Below, one piece after another: positions 24,919-33,556 of a stretch of DNA of 44,101 nucleotides. Made by a program: the position numbers and the translations under genes. Numbering within the stretch: position 1 is the stretch's first letter; every line of letters begins with the position of its first letter. Under the pieces are notes generated by a model. It searched no databases and was not told where the DNA came from. It was given only the letters and a program-made list of their open reading frames with translations. This stretch comes from Natrialba taiwanensis DSM 12281 (GTDB lineage: Archaea > Halobacteriota > Halobacteria > Halobacteriales > Natrialbaceae): positions 1 to 44,101 of the forward strand of contig NZ_AOIL01000042.1 of the NCBI RefSeq assembly GCF_000337595.1, written 5' to 3'.

Positions 24919-27900
24919 ATGAACGATCGGCTCGAGACGCCCCCCACACCCGAGCCTCCACAGTGGTCCTCCCCAGAGACACTCCACGTCCTCGTCACTG
25001 GCTCAGCAGCGCTCCGTCAATCCGTTTCGGAAACGCTCGCTGACAGCACCCTTCTCGTCTCTACCGCCGCCGATCTCATTGACGATACTACCGCTGACGA
25101 AACTACCACCGACGAAACTACCACCGACGATACCGCCGAACTCGACGCTGCACGTGAACTCGACCTAGATTCGGATTCCGAATCGCAACCGGACTGCCTG
25201 CTCACCGACGATCCGTCACTACCCTCGAATCTGCCGGCGGACGAGTTCACGATCGTCGTCGTCTCCGATCCGGCTGGTGACATTGATGTTGATATTGACA
25301 CCGACACTGATACTACCACTAACACTGACTCGCCGTCGGTCGAGTTCATCTCACGGGAGACGGTCGAGACGCAATCGCTGCTCGAACATCGGCTTCGCCG
25401 GGCGGTCGAGTTCAGTGCAGTGCAACGGCTCCAGTCGGGCCAGGCGGAGTGGTATCGGTCGCTGTTGGATCGCTCGTCGGATCTGTTATTCGTCCTCGAC
25501 GAGACGGGCGAGATCACGTACTGCTGTCCGTCGGTGGGTGCTGAAGATAGCCCGAGCGGAAACGAACCGACGAGTGTCCACTCCCGGAGCGACGATCTGC
25601 AGGCGCTGCTCGGGACACACTTTCTGGAGCAGATTCATCCCGACGATACGGCGCAGGTTCGCGAGACCATCACGGCCGTTCGGACCGCCGCGGTCGGCGC
25701 GTCCGAGACCATCGAATACCAGTATCAGACCGGCACGGAATCCGACACCTGGTGTATCCACGAGGCGACCCTGACGAACCGACTCGGGGACGGACTCGTC
25801 GATGGCATCATCGTCTCGGCTCGAGACGTCACCGAGTTCCACCGCGTCGAACGCGAACTCGACGAGTCGTTCCGCCGCGTGACGGACGCGTTCTTCGCAC
25901 TCGATGCGGACTGGCGGTTCACGTATGTCAACGAACAGGCCGCGGAGACCCTGGATGTCGATCGGGAGGCAATCCTCGGACAACCGATCCTCGACGTATT
26001 CCCCGACATGGACGGGACGGACTTCCAGACGGCCGCACTCGAGGCGATGGACCAGCAAGAACCGCGCGCCCTCGAACGGTACTACGGACCCTACGATCGG
26101 TGGATCGAGACCCGTATTTACCCGTCTCCAACCGGTATCTCCGTCTACTTCCGCGACGTGACCGATCGCGTCGAACGCGAACGCGAACTCGAAGTGCGTA
26201 CCGAACGTCTGCAGGCGATCGTCGACAATGCCCCCATTATTCTGTTCACGCTCGATCCCGACGGCACGGTGACACTCGCCGAAGGACAGGGGCTCAACCG
26301 TCTCGACACCGTCCCCGCCGAAGTCGTCGGCAGGTCGGTTCTGGACCTCTTCGACGACCATCCCAAGGTCTGGGCCGACTTCCGCGCCGCACTCGAGGGA
26401 TATCCCATCCACGTCCACAACGAGGTCGACGGTCGCGTTCTCGAGGCGTGGTGCCGGCCGATCATGGCAAACCGAGCCCCCGGGAACGGCGCGACAGCAA
26501 CCGGTGACGACCCCACTGTCGAACGCATCATCGGTACCGCCGTCGACGTCACCGAACGCGTCCACTACCAGGAAACGCTCAACGCCCTCCACGACGCCAC
26601 GAGCCACCTCCTCACCGTCGAATCCAAGCAGGCCGCCTGCGAATACATCGTCGACGTCGCCGGCGATGTCCTCGACTTAGACGCCGGCGTCTACCGCTTC
26701 GACGACCAGCAAAACGAACTCGTGCCGGCCGCCTACGCAACCGCCTTCGAATCCGTCGTCGACAACCTCCCCCGATTACAACCCGGCGGGAGCATCACCT
26801 GGGAGACGTTCGTCTCCGGCACGCCAGCCGTCTACGACGATGTCACCGATGCCGACCTCGCCTTCAACGAGTCGACAGCCGTCCGGAGCGGTCTCTACGT
26901 TCCCCTTGGCGAACACGGCGTCCTCGTGGCTGCCTCGCGCGAACCCGGACAGTACGACGATGAAACTGTCGAACTCGCCCAGCTATTCGCCCGCACCGCC
27001 GAGGCCGCCCTCGACCGGATCGGTCGAACCAGCCGCCTCCACGATCGCGAGCGCGAACTCAAACGTCAAAACACCCGCCTCGAGCGCCTCAACGCCGCCA
27101 ACCGCGTTCGACAGGACATCGAGCAACTCCTGTTGCTGAGCGACACGCGCTCCGAAATCGAACACGGCATCTGCAGCCGCCTCACCGAACTCGAGGCGTG
27201 TTCGATGGCCTGGATCGGCACTCCGGACCCGAGCGGCACCCAACTTCGACCCCGCACCCAGGCCGGTCGTGACCACGGCTATCTCGACGCCGTCACCATC
27301 ACAACCGTCGACGACTCCGCCGCCGAACCCGCCGGCCGAACCGCCCGTACCCGCTCGCCCACCTACGTCGAAAACATCGCCGATGCGGTCCACGACGGCG
27401 ACTGGCGGGCCGAAGCACTCTCCCAAACCTTCCAGTCCGTCTACGCCGTTCCGCTGGTCTACGACGAGTTCCGTTACGGCGTCCTCGCGCTCTACGCCGA
27501 CGACCGCGATGCCTTCGATTCCCAACTCCGGGATATCCTCACTGAACTCGGCGAAACGATCGCCTACGCGATCGACACCGTCAAACACAGGCAGGCCGCC
27601 GCCGAGGACGACCGCTCCGAGGTCGAACTCGAGATCGAACGGGGCTCGCTCCTCTCCACGCTGGCGACGCGACTCGACGCTACCGTCGAACTCGAAGGTG
27701 CGACGACTGGAACGGACGGGCCCCTCGTCTTCGTCTCCGTCAACAGCACCGAGTTCGGAACGGACGACTCGGAGGCCTCTTCCGAATCCGTCGAGCCACC
27801 CTCTTTTCTGTCAGAAATATCCGGGTTCGTCGATGCCTCGGTGATCGCCACCGCCGAGGGACGAACGCTCTTCCAACTCCAACTCACGGAACCGTTCCTC

Positions 27901-28323
27901 GGTTCCATCGTCGAGTCCCACGGCGGGACGCTCCGCTCGATCGTCGCCACAGCGGACGGCTCAACCCGCGCTCGCATCGACGTTCCAGACGCCATCGAAG
28001 TCCGCAATCTCCTCTCGGGGCTCGCCGACAACGACGTCCACGCATCGCTCGTCGCCCGCCGCAACCAACCTGCAGACACGTCTCCATCGCTCGATCCGGC
28101 CAGCCGAAACGCCATCCTCGAGCAACTCACCGATCGCCAGCGCGAGGTCGTTCAGACCGCCTATCACGGCGGCTTTTTCGAATGGCCGCGCCACACGACC
28201 GGCGAAGAAATCGCGACTTCCCTCGAAATCTCCCCGCCCGCATTTCATAAACACGTCCGGGCCTCCGAACAGAAACTCTTCGAGACACTGTTCGAAGACT
28301 CGTTCTCCGCGACGGACGGTTAA
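24919..28323 (+). CDS. PAS/GAF sensor regulator with Bat and HTH_10 domains
   Basis: A 1134-residue one-component regulator of the bacterio-opsin-activator type. The order is: a degenerate receiver-like region (about 20-165, phospho-acceptor Asp not evident); three PAS domains (about 177-305, 310-425, 430-548); two GAF domains (about 555-700 and 720-887) joined by a helical 'DRERELKRQNTRLERLNAANRV' linker; a Bat domain (about 897-1050); and an HTH_10 domain ending in 'LTDRQREVVQTAYHGGFFEWPR' and 'SPPAFHKHVRASEQKLFETLF'. It probably senses a small ligand or redox state in the cytosol and binds DNA. The receiver-like part is interrupted by microsatellite-coded Asp/Thr runs (25076-25140, 25283-25330). 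The start has a TATA-like tttttac about 24-31 bp upstream. Confidence 0.93.
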   Translation: MNDRLETPPTPEPPQWSSPETLHVLVTGSAALRQSVSETLADSTLLVSTAADLIDDTTADETTTDETTTDDTAELDAARELDLDSDSESQPDCLLTDDPSLPSNLPADEFTIVVVSDPAGDIDVDIDTDTDTTTNTDSPSVEFISRETVETQSLLEHRLRRAVEFSAVQRLQSGQAEWYRSLLDRSSDLLFVLDETGEITYCCPSVGAEDSPSGNEPTSVHSRSDDLQALLGTHFLEQIHPDDTAQVRETITAVRTAAVGASETIEYQYQTGTESDTWCIHEATLTNRLGDGLVDGIIVSARDVTEFHRVERELDESFRRVTDAFFALDADWRFTYVNEQAAETLDVDREAILGQPILDVFPDMDGTDFQTAALEAMDQQEPRALERYYGPYDRWIETRIYPSPTGISVYFRDVTDRVERERELEVRTERLQAIVDNAPIILFTLDPDGTVTLAEGQGLNRLDTVPAEVVGRSVLDLFDDHPKVWADFRAALEGYPIHVHNEVDGRVLEAWCRPIMANRAPGNGATATGDDPTVERIIGTAVDVTERVHYQETLNALHDATSHLLTVESKQAACEYIVDVAGDVLDLDAGVYRFDDQQNELVPAAYATAFESVVDNLPRLQPGGSITWETFVSGTPAVYDDVTDADLAFNESTAVRSGLYVPLGEHGVLVAASREPGQYDDETVELAQLFARTAEAALDRIGRTSRLHDRERELKRQNTRLERLNAANRVRQDIEQLLLLSDTRSEIEHGICSRLTELEACSMAWIGTPDPSGTQLRPRTQAGRDHGYLDAVTITTVDDSAAEPAGRTARTRSPTYVENIADAVHDGDWRAEALSQTFQSVYAVPLVYDEFRYGVLALYADDRDAFDSQLRDILTELGETIAYAIDTVKHRQAAAEDDRSEVELEIERGSLLSTLATRLDATVELEGATTGTDGPLVFVSVNSTEFGTDDSEASSESVEPPSFLSEISGFVDASVIATAEGRTLFQLQLTEPFLGSIVESHGGTLRSIVATADGSTRARIDVPDAIEVRNLLSGLADNDVHASLVARRNQPADTSPSLDPASRNAILEQLTDRQREVVQTAYHGGFFEWPRHTTGEEIATSLEISPPAFHKHVRASEQKLFETLFEDSFSATDG

Positions 28324-28384
28324 TCAATTAACCCACCCGACCGCGCACGGTTACACAGTTAACAATCAGCCTCTTTACAGTCAA

Positions 28385-28410
28385 CCGTGAAGGAAGACTA
28401 CCTTCCACGG
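28385..28410. promoter_or_regulatory. Hairpin upstream of the HalOD1 gene
   Basis: CCGTG-AAGG pairs with CCTT-(C)-CACGG around a 7-base loop, with one bulged C. It lies 60 bp after the stop of the Bat-type regulator and 18 bp before the HalOD1 ATG. It could be a terminator of the first or a leader hairpin of the second gene. Confidence 0.35.
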
Positions 28411-28427
28411 AATCGGGGGCTACTGCA

Positions 28428-28727
28428 ATGACTAAAATGCCTTCACCATCGCAACCAGTCTCACGCACAGGGGAACCGTATACCACTCAGTACGACCGTC
28501 TCGACGACGAACCGCTCAGCGTCGCGGTCGCAACCGCCGTTGCAACCGCCTGCAACGAAGACGTCACTGAACTCGAGCCGCTCCACTACGCAATCAACGC
28601 TGACGCACTCGAGCGGCTGTTCGAGCCGCGCGCCAACGGACTCCGAACCGATGGCTCCGTCTCCTTCGAGTACAGCGACTGTCTCGTCACGATAACCGCA
28701 GACGGCACGATTCAGGTCGAATCCTAG
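28428..28727 (+). CDS. HalOD1 output-domain protein
   Basis: A 99-residue protein made almost entirely of a HalOD1 (halobacterial output domain 1) fold: 'LSVAVATAVATACNEDVTELEPLHYAINADALERLF', then 'GSVSFEYSDCLVTITADGTIQVE'. HalOD1 is found alone or after response-regulator domains and is thought to transmit signals by protein contact. It lies 104 bp downstream of the large sensor on the same strand and may serve in its pathway. It converges with a second HalOD1 gene 17 bp away. An alternative ATG is four codons in (28437). Confidence 0.85.
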   Translation: MTKMPSPSQPVSRTGEPYTTQYDRLDDEPLSVAVATAVATACNEDVTELEPLHYAINADALERLFEPRANGLRTDGSVSFEYSDCLVTITADGTIQVES

Positions 28728-28744
28728 GTGTTACTCTTCATCCA

Positions 28745-29062
28745 TTAATCACTCTGGGCGTCCTCCGTCGAGTTCACTCGTGACTCTGGACGCCGATCTG
28801 CTGTCGGCCGCACGTCGACACGGCCGGTCTCGTCCACACGAACTGTATACCCGCAGTAGGTGAACTCGATTTTCGAGCGCGCTGGCTTCGTCTGAGTTTC
28901 GAAGTCAGTGTTCGTCCTGTCGGCCATCGACTGAACCAGTGCATCGAGCGCGTCCGGATCGATAACGTTGTAGAGTGGCGGTTCGAGTTCAGTCGGCTCG
29001 ACACCTTCGGCTGTGGCAATCTGCTGTAGTATCTCGATACTCGGTTGGGTCCCCGACCCCAT
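28745..29062 (-). CDS. HalOD1 output-domain protein
   Basis: A 105-residue HalOD1 protein: 'SIEILQQIATAEGVEPTELEPPLYNVIDPDALDALVQ', then 'KIEFTYCGYTVRVDETGRVDV', with a polar tail. The start at 29062 (MGSGTQPSIEIL) is set by a TATA-like tttatctt (29086-29093, minus strand) 24-31 bp upstream, implying a leaderless transcript. A longer in-frame start at 29125 is rejected. It converges with its paralog at 28428-28727; the two share the domain but only modest identity. Confidence 0.87.
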   Translation of the reverse strand: MGSGTQPSIEILQQIATAEGVEPTELEPPLYNVIDPDALDALVQSMADRTNTDFETQTKPARSKIEFTYCGYTVRVDETGRVDVRPTADRRPESRVNSTEDAQSD

Positions 29063-29824
29063 ACTACTCCGTGCCACACCATCCAAGATAAAACCGCTGA
29101 TGGTTTTCTGACGCGTGGCAGCCATCCGTCAGCCACACGTCTGACGATTTCCAGATTCGCGGGCCGATTCGAGGGGCAACTGGGGCTGACTCGCCGTTCG
29201 ACACCCATTCTCAGCGTCCGTTGGCGATGACGAGAGCGGTCTCGTTTCGACCGAGTTGAACTCGATCACCAACAGCGGCTCAGCACAGCAGCAACTGCTC
29301 TCTCGGCGTTGTGGATGCCGGGTAGTCTCGTATTGGAAGGGAACTCTTGTGCATTGTGAATTATATTGAATACGCCCATCAATCTGCTACACCAAAATAC
29401 ATCAGTTGGCCTTAGAGTCCCGAAACAGTTACATCCAACGACAAATTTGCGCTACGAGTTGTTTTCGAGGGCACATCCGTCTATTACCGACAAGTAACAT
29501 ATTACTATCCGCGTTTCGCCCTCGATCATAATCGGCCGAACAGAGTCTCGTTGCAGCGTATAACGGATTACCCGGACTAAGTTAGTACTGTTCTCGGGAG
29601 CTCGTTAGGTACTCATTCCACCCCAAATACTACGCCGCTTGATTATTTTCCAAAGTTGTATTTGACATGGTTCTTTGAACTCCGAGCAGTCGTTTGGAAG
29701 TGCGGCTGAAAGCACTCTTTTCAGCCAATCGTTTTGATTCTAGTTAGGTATGGTTACTATTGTAACATTTGTTTCCACTAATAATGGTATCCGGATGAGG
29801 GAGTGGTGGGGTATGCGAATCAGA
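29063..29824. other. AT-richer non-coding stretch of 762 bp
   Basis: Base composition drops clearly below the neighbourhood from about 29330 on, and no frame looks coding. A hairpin GGCTGAAA/TTTCAGCC with a 7-base loop lies at 29704-29726. Shortly after is GTTAC-TATT-GTAAC at 29753-29766. The first 60 bases carry the promoter of the HalOD1 gene. The composition marks the left flank of an accessory segment; no transposase or integrase was found. Confidence 0.45.
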
Positions 29825-30421
29825 ATGACAGACGATCAATCGATCCGTACTCGTCGTAACGTGCTCCGGACTACCGGGATCGTCAGTCTCGGGACGATCG
29901 GACTGACTGGTGCCGTTTCCGCGCATAACGACCGGAAGAAAGACGACAAGAAAGACGGGAAAAAGCGGGATAGCAAGAAAGACAGAAGGAAGAAAGACGA
30001 TAAAAAAGGCAAGAAGCACGGGAAAAAAGAGGACCAGAAAAAGAAGGATAGGAAGAAAGATGATAAAAAAGACAAGAAGAACAGGAAAAAGGATGGCCAG
30101 AAAAAGAAGAGTAGGAAGGAAGACGATAAAAAAGGCAAGAAGCACAGGAAAAAGGATGACCAGGAAAAGAAGAGTAGGAAGAAAGGCGACAAAAAAGGCA
30201 AGGATCACGGGAAAAAGGAGGATCAGAAAAAGAAGGACAGCAAGAAAGACGATAAAAAAGGCAAGAAGAAAGACCGGAAGAAGAAAGACGATAAGAAGGG
30301 GCACCATCACAACGAGAGAGACAGGAGAAATGGAATCGTCGTCGAGACAGCCAACATACGAGTTGCGGTCGGGCCGCACGGAATCAGCGTCAGAACATCG
30401 AATAATTCCGTCAATCTGTAA
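29825..30421 (+). CDS. Tat-exported lysine-rich tandem-repeat protein
   Basis: A 198-residue protein. A twin-arginine signal ('RTRRNVLRTTGIVSLG', then a hydrophobic core ending AVSAHN, cleavage about residue 36) leads to a mature region dominated by Lys: four tandem 21-residue units and a fifth partial, 11 of 21 residues Lys in the first, mixed with Asp, Gly, Gln, Arg. A 35-residue non-repetitive C-terminus follows ('GIVVETANIRVAVGPHGISV', beta-like). Strongly basic exported proteins are exceptional in salt-in haloarchaea. It may bind polyanions such as the acidic S-layer, surface glycans or extracellular DNA; this is inference. ATG 29825 is preferred because the signal begins there; 29750, 29795 and 29813 are possible starts. 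Lys codons are largely AAA/AAG and the plus strand is nearly all purine. Confidence 0.8.
   Translation: MTDDQSIRTRRNVLRTTGIVSLGTIGLTGAVSAHNDRKKDDKKDGKKRDSKKDRRKKDDKKGKKHGKKEDQKKKDRKKDDKKDKKNRKKDGQKKKSRKEDDKKGKKHRKKDDQEKKSRKKGDKKGKDHGKKEDQKKKDSKKDDKKGKKKDRKKKDDKKGHHHNERDRRNGIVVETANIRVAVGPHGISVRTSNNSVNL
29990..30301 (+). repeat. 63-bp tandem repeat, four copies plus partial
   Basis: Units at 29990-30052, 30053-30115, 30116-30178 and 30179-30241, with a shorter fifth to about 30301, all in the frame of the lysine-rich gene. Each unit codes KKDDKKGKKH followed by an 11-residue second half. Copies differ by point changes, so the array is not a very recent amplification. The plus strand is a near-continuous polypurine tract from about 29930 to 30330. 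Confidence 0.9.
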
Positions 30422-30686
30422 GCTCCCCGAACGGCCACGGATACTCGATCAGCCCTTCTTTTCGGTAAGCACGGAACCCATAAATTCCCGAAGCCAGCCC
30501 GCACACGAGTTCACTGGAACCCGACCGGAACGCTCCTCGCGCGAACGGATACTTCTGGAACTGGTCGGTCCGGTCCATGTTGGGAATCTGATCAACCGCT
30601 CCGATCGCGCCCTGCAGTCGTGTGTCTCTGTCTTCGATGAACTCCTCGGTACGCCCACTGCCTCGCTTATGCGGACTGGTACGAGT
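30411..30686 (-). pseudogene. Gene remnant or short gene, unrecognised
   Basis: An open frame of 91 codons between stops, with protein-like content and GC-biased third positions. It includes 'EEFIEDRDTRLQGAIGAVDQ', then 'QFQKYPFARGAFRSGSSELV', then 'GIYGFRAYRKEGLIEYPWPF'. The only ATG is internal (30576-30578, giving 55 residues), and the first part has no start codon, so the 5' end seems lost. It overlaps the end of the lysine-rich gene by 11 bp on the opposite strand. I do not recognise the family. Confidence 0.5.
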
Positions 30687-31191
30687 TCATCTTTGACGAC
30701 CAGTCGCGGTGACTCGTCCGTCGCTGTCGCTCGTTGTAGACGACGGGTTTCGGAGAGATGCTGTGGCGCTTGGACGCGGATACGAACGAAAGTCCAATAT
30801 TGAACCCCGTGAGTTCCAGCAATTCACAGCCCATTGGTCATTATATTTACAATAACCTGGACAAACCGTTAGGTAGCAGGGAATGCACATCCGTCGTTGC
30901 CAACCGTGGACGCCTATCTTGGAGGCAGTTCCCTGCTATCTCACCCCTCCCACTCCGTTTCCCGCGTCGATGGTGCTTCTCACCAGTGTCTCTCAGCCTG
31001 CCGTCGCTCGGTGATCCGGGAGCTGGTTGCACTCTCCTGCCCGACTATCGATATGGATCTGTCCCCGATCAGTAATCACTCACATGCTACCCGGCGAGGG
31101 CCGTCGTCGCACGTGTCGTTCTCGTAGCCGACCGTAGACGAAGCGGCCACTGCACTCGTGGGGAGTCTAGTGATGTGGAAAAGTGGGAAAA
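30687..31191. other. Non-coding stretch with a long stem-loop
   Basis: No convincing gene. An inverted repeat of 12 bp with one mismatch (30872-30883 and 30929-30940, ttccctgctatc) encloses 45 bases. On the minus strand, a fragment near 30690-30820 ('LELTGFNIGLSF') might be more of the gene remnant in another frame. The right end leads into the tRNA-Met gene. Confidence 0.35.
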
Positions 31192-31343
31192 TGCCCGGGG
31201 AGGGCTCCGAACCCTCGATCTCCGCATGTCCCAGGTCCGAGGCTCGGCAGTCCTCTGTGGGACACGGAGGCTTCCAAGGCGAAACCGCACCGAATCTCTG
31301 AACCCTATGAGTGCGGCGCTATGTCCAGCTAAGCCACCCGGGC
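31192..31343 (-). tRNA. Elongator tRNA-Met (CAT) with a 78-nt intron
   Basis: The acceptor GCCCGGG (31337-31343) pairs with CCCGGGC before A73 (31192). The D arm reads GGCTTAGCTGGACATAGC, the anticodon stem is CCGCA/TGCGG, and the T arm is GAGGG-TTCGGAG-CCCTC. After CTCATA (positions 32-37) a 78-base insert interrupts the anticodon loop before A38, the canonical archaeal intron site 37/38. The mature length is 74 nt. Haloarchaeal elongator tRNA-Met genes typically carry such introns, removed by the bulge-helix-bulge endonuclease. Confidence 0.93.
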
Positions 31344-31445
31344 TCACTCTTCGGTAGTGCCGTCTCTCTCTTTAACCTTCTCATTCCCGCCGGTCGTGCA
31401 ATCTGGACCCACGGATTTATCACACGTTATTACGAACTGCGTTTC

Positions 31446-32699
31446 ATGAACGTTCCCGGCATCGTTCAGTCTACTCTCGATGGCGAGGAGATCGCGGCAC
31501 GCGTCTCTCTCGGCGGCGAGGATGAACTCTTCATCACGCCCTCGCGGACGCTCGTCTACCGTTCGGAGGGACTTTTGAGCGACGAATCGGTCAACGAGTA
31601 TCCCCACGACGCGGATCGGCTCACACTCTCAGAGGGCCGTCGCAAGACCAAATTCACGCTCGAGTACGCACTCGAGGGCACACAGGAGTTCTCCGTTCCG
31701 TCGAGCAAGACGGACGATGCGTTGCATCCGGTGATTGCGGGTATTTTGAACGGCAACGAGATTACGGAGCCCGGTGAGACGGTCGTCCAGACGTATCGCT
31801 TTAGCGAGCTCACGCTGCTCATCACGAGCGATCGGTTAGTCAAACACATTGGTGGTGCAGTCTGGGACGAGGATTACGAGGAGTACGCCTTCGAAGACGT
31901 GACGAACCTTTCGTTCGAGGACGGCAGCGTCGCTACTCAGATCGTCCTTTCCGTCGACGGCCGTCCACAGCGGATCAAGGCTCCGAACGACGAAGCAAAC
32001 AATCTCCGCGAGCGCCTCCAGCGTGCACTGTTTGAGTATCACGATGTCGAGTCGCTCGCTGAACTCAACGAGACTGTCGGCGAAGACGACTCCGATGACG
32101 ATACCGGAACAGCCGACGCCTCGATGGACTTCGGTGACGGTGTCGACCCGCTCGACGCCAATCCACCCGAGTTGACGGACCACGATGATGGCGAGCGAGA
32201 GCGTGATCCATCACGGAGCCAGACACAGCAAGACCACTCCGCCGACCCGCTTGGCCAGCAAGCGGACACGCGTTCGGCTGAGAGTCAACCGGGCCGTGAA
32301 GAAATGCAGTCTCAGTCTCAGTCTGCTTCTCACTCTCGATCCACCGCTTCCGACTCAGCCCCCGCCGACACCGTCTCGGAGCAATCGTCTGCCGCCGCTC
32401 CCGAGACCGACTCCGGAATCGTCGATACCGATTCGATTTTCGACGAGACCGACGAGGCCGCCGGAACGGACGAGTTCAGTTCGGCTGCTGGGTCCGCAGG
32501 TGCAGGTTCGGGTGCCGGTGCTGGTACGGGAGGGACCCAGGGGACAGCGACGGGCGATACTCCCAGTGCCGGTACCGACCCGGAAGTCCTCGATCGGCTC
32601 GACACGCTCGAGGCGGCACTCGAAGAGCAGAACAAACTCATCGAGCAACAACAACAGACGATCGAACAGTTAATTACTGAACTTCGCCAGGGCCGATAA
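31446..32699 (+). CDS. DUF7115-like haloarchaeal protein
   Basis: A 417-residue protein. The first about 200 residues are two PH-like beta halves: 'GEEIAARVSLGGEDELFITPSRTLVYRSEG', and 'GETVVQTYRFSELTLLITSDRLVKHIGGAV' followed by 'EEYAFEDVTNLSFEDGSVATQIVL'. A long Ser/Asp/Gln/Gly-rich linker is followed by a C-terminal coiled coil ('LDRLDTLEAALEEQNKLIEQQ'). This matches the haloarchaeal DUF7115 type; the assignment is from memory. A TATA-like tttat at 31416-31420 lies 26-30 bp before the ATG 31446. Function unknown. Confidence 0.75.
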   Translation: MNVPGIVQSTLDGEEIAARVSLGGEDELFITPSRTLVYRSEGLLSDESVNEYPHDADRLTLSEGRRKTKFTLEYALEGTQEFSVPSSKTDDALHPVIAGILNGNEITEPGETVVQTYRFSELTLLITSDRLVKHIGGAVWDEDYEEYAFEDVTNLSFEDGSVATQIVLSVDGRPQRIKAPNDEANNLRERLQRALFEYHDVESLAELNETVGEDDSDDDTGTADASMDFGDGVDPLDANPPELTDHDDGERERDPSRSQTQQDHSADPLGQQADTRSAESQPGREEMQSQSQSASHSRSTASDSAPADTVSEQSSAAAPETDSGIVDTDSIFDETDEAAGTDEFSSAAGSAGAGSGAGAGTGGTQGTATGDTPSAGTDPEVLDRLDTLEAALEEQNKLIEQQQQTIEQLITELRQGR

Positions 32700-32753
32700 T
32701 GTCGCAGTTGTCCGCACACTCTCCTATCTACTATCCCCGCTCCGCTCTTGACG

Positions 32754-32794
32754 TTCTTCTCTTCTCTTCTTTTCTCTCCTCCTCTCTCCTCCCC
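32754..32794 (+). terminator. 41-nt uninterrupted pyrimidine tract
   Basis: All 41 bases are C or T, just after the stop of the DUF7115-like gene and before the converging DUF5830 gene. T-rich pyrimidine tracts are where archaeal RNA polymerase terminates. The spacer 32700-32869 holds no gene. Confidence 0.5.
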
Positions 32795-32869
32795 GCTCCG
32801 TTGTTGCCGCACTGATCTAGTGGTCGGTCACACGGCCACCAGCCGTCGCTCTCGCTGGCGAGTTCTTAG

Positions 32870-33346
32870 TCAGTCCGTCTCGCGTCCAGTCACCTTTCGG
32901 ATACACGACGATCCGAAGGGCCCGAGTTCACCCGCGTCAAGCGTGATGAAGTAGCCGGTCGAGAGGCCACAGCCGCACCGGCGGCAACTGAACTCGCCGT
33001 CTTTGGTGATGACGTCCTGTTCGAAGCGGACGTACTGGCGGCTTTTTGGTCGGACGATGCCGTTCTCGCGGTCGATAATTCCGCGAAGTTCGGCTTCATC
33101 GAGGATGGTTCGGGTGATCGTGGGATCGGTCGTGACCGTCTCGATTCGATCGACGACGTCGGCGAGCGAGAGGGAGTCGTGTTCGAGGCGCTCGAGGAGT
33201 GCGAGGCCGAGTTCGACGCGGTCGTCGTGGCTGTTTGGCTGTCCGCGGTGCTGTGGCTCGGTTTCTGTGTTGTCTGTACGCTCACGTTGCTCGCGTTCGC
33301 GTTCATGTTCGTGTTCGTGTTCGTTCCCGGACCCATCGCGCGCCAT
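32870..33346 (-). CDS. DUF5830 family protein
   Basis: A 158-residue haloarchaeal protein with a winged-helix-like core ('RVELGLALLERLEHDSLSLADVVDRIETVTTDPTI', 'TILDEAELRGIIDRENGIVRP') and a C-terminal zinc-binding part ('SCRRCGCGLSTGYFITLDAG', 'GPFGSSCIRKVTGRE'). This matches DUF5830. The N-terminal 40 residues include a His-Glu/Arg-Glu microsatellite run ('EHEHEHEREREQRER') coded by a hexanucleotide repeat. It may be a DNA- or RNA-binding regulator; no experimental role is known to me. Confidence 0.85.
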   Translation of the reverse strand: MARDGSGNEHEHEHEREREQRERTDNTETEPQHRGQPNSHDDRVELGLALLERLEHDSLSLADVVDRIETVTTDPTITRTILDEAELRGIIDRENGIVRPKSRQYVRFEQDVITKDGEFSCRRCGCGLSTGYFITLDAGELGPFGSSCIRKVTGRETD

Positions 33347-33556
33347 CGATGAGAGGTCACAGAGCGGGGCGAATAAACGTTGTGACGTGTCCGAACGAGC
33401 GGATTTGCGGTTGCGATTATGGTTGTGGTTGTGGCTGTGGCTGTGGTCACGGTCGTGGTGGTGATGGTCGTCGCCGTCCAGTTCGCAACTCGCGCGGACG
33501 GTAATCGACAGCGTCGGAGCACAAAGGCTTCAACGATTGCCGAAAAATCCCGACCG

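Noticed and set aside
29744..30379. Minus-strand 211-codon frame resembling a hydrophobic multi-helix protein
   Set aside because: It is the complement of Lys codons (AAA/AAG read as TTT/CTT). The plus strand has a clear Tat signal and stop, and the minus frame has no membrane-protein loops.
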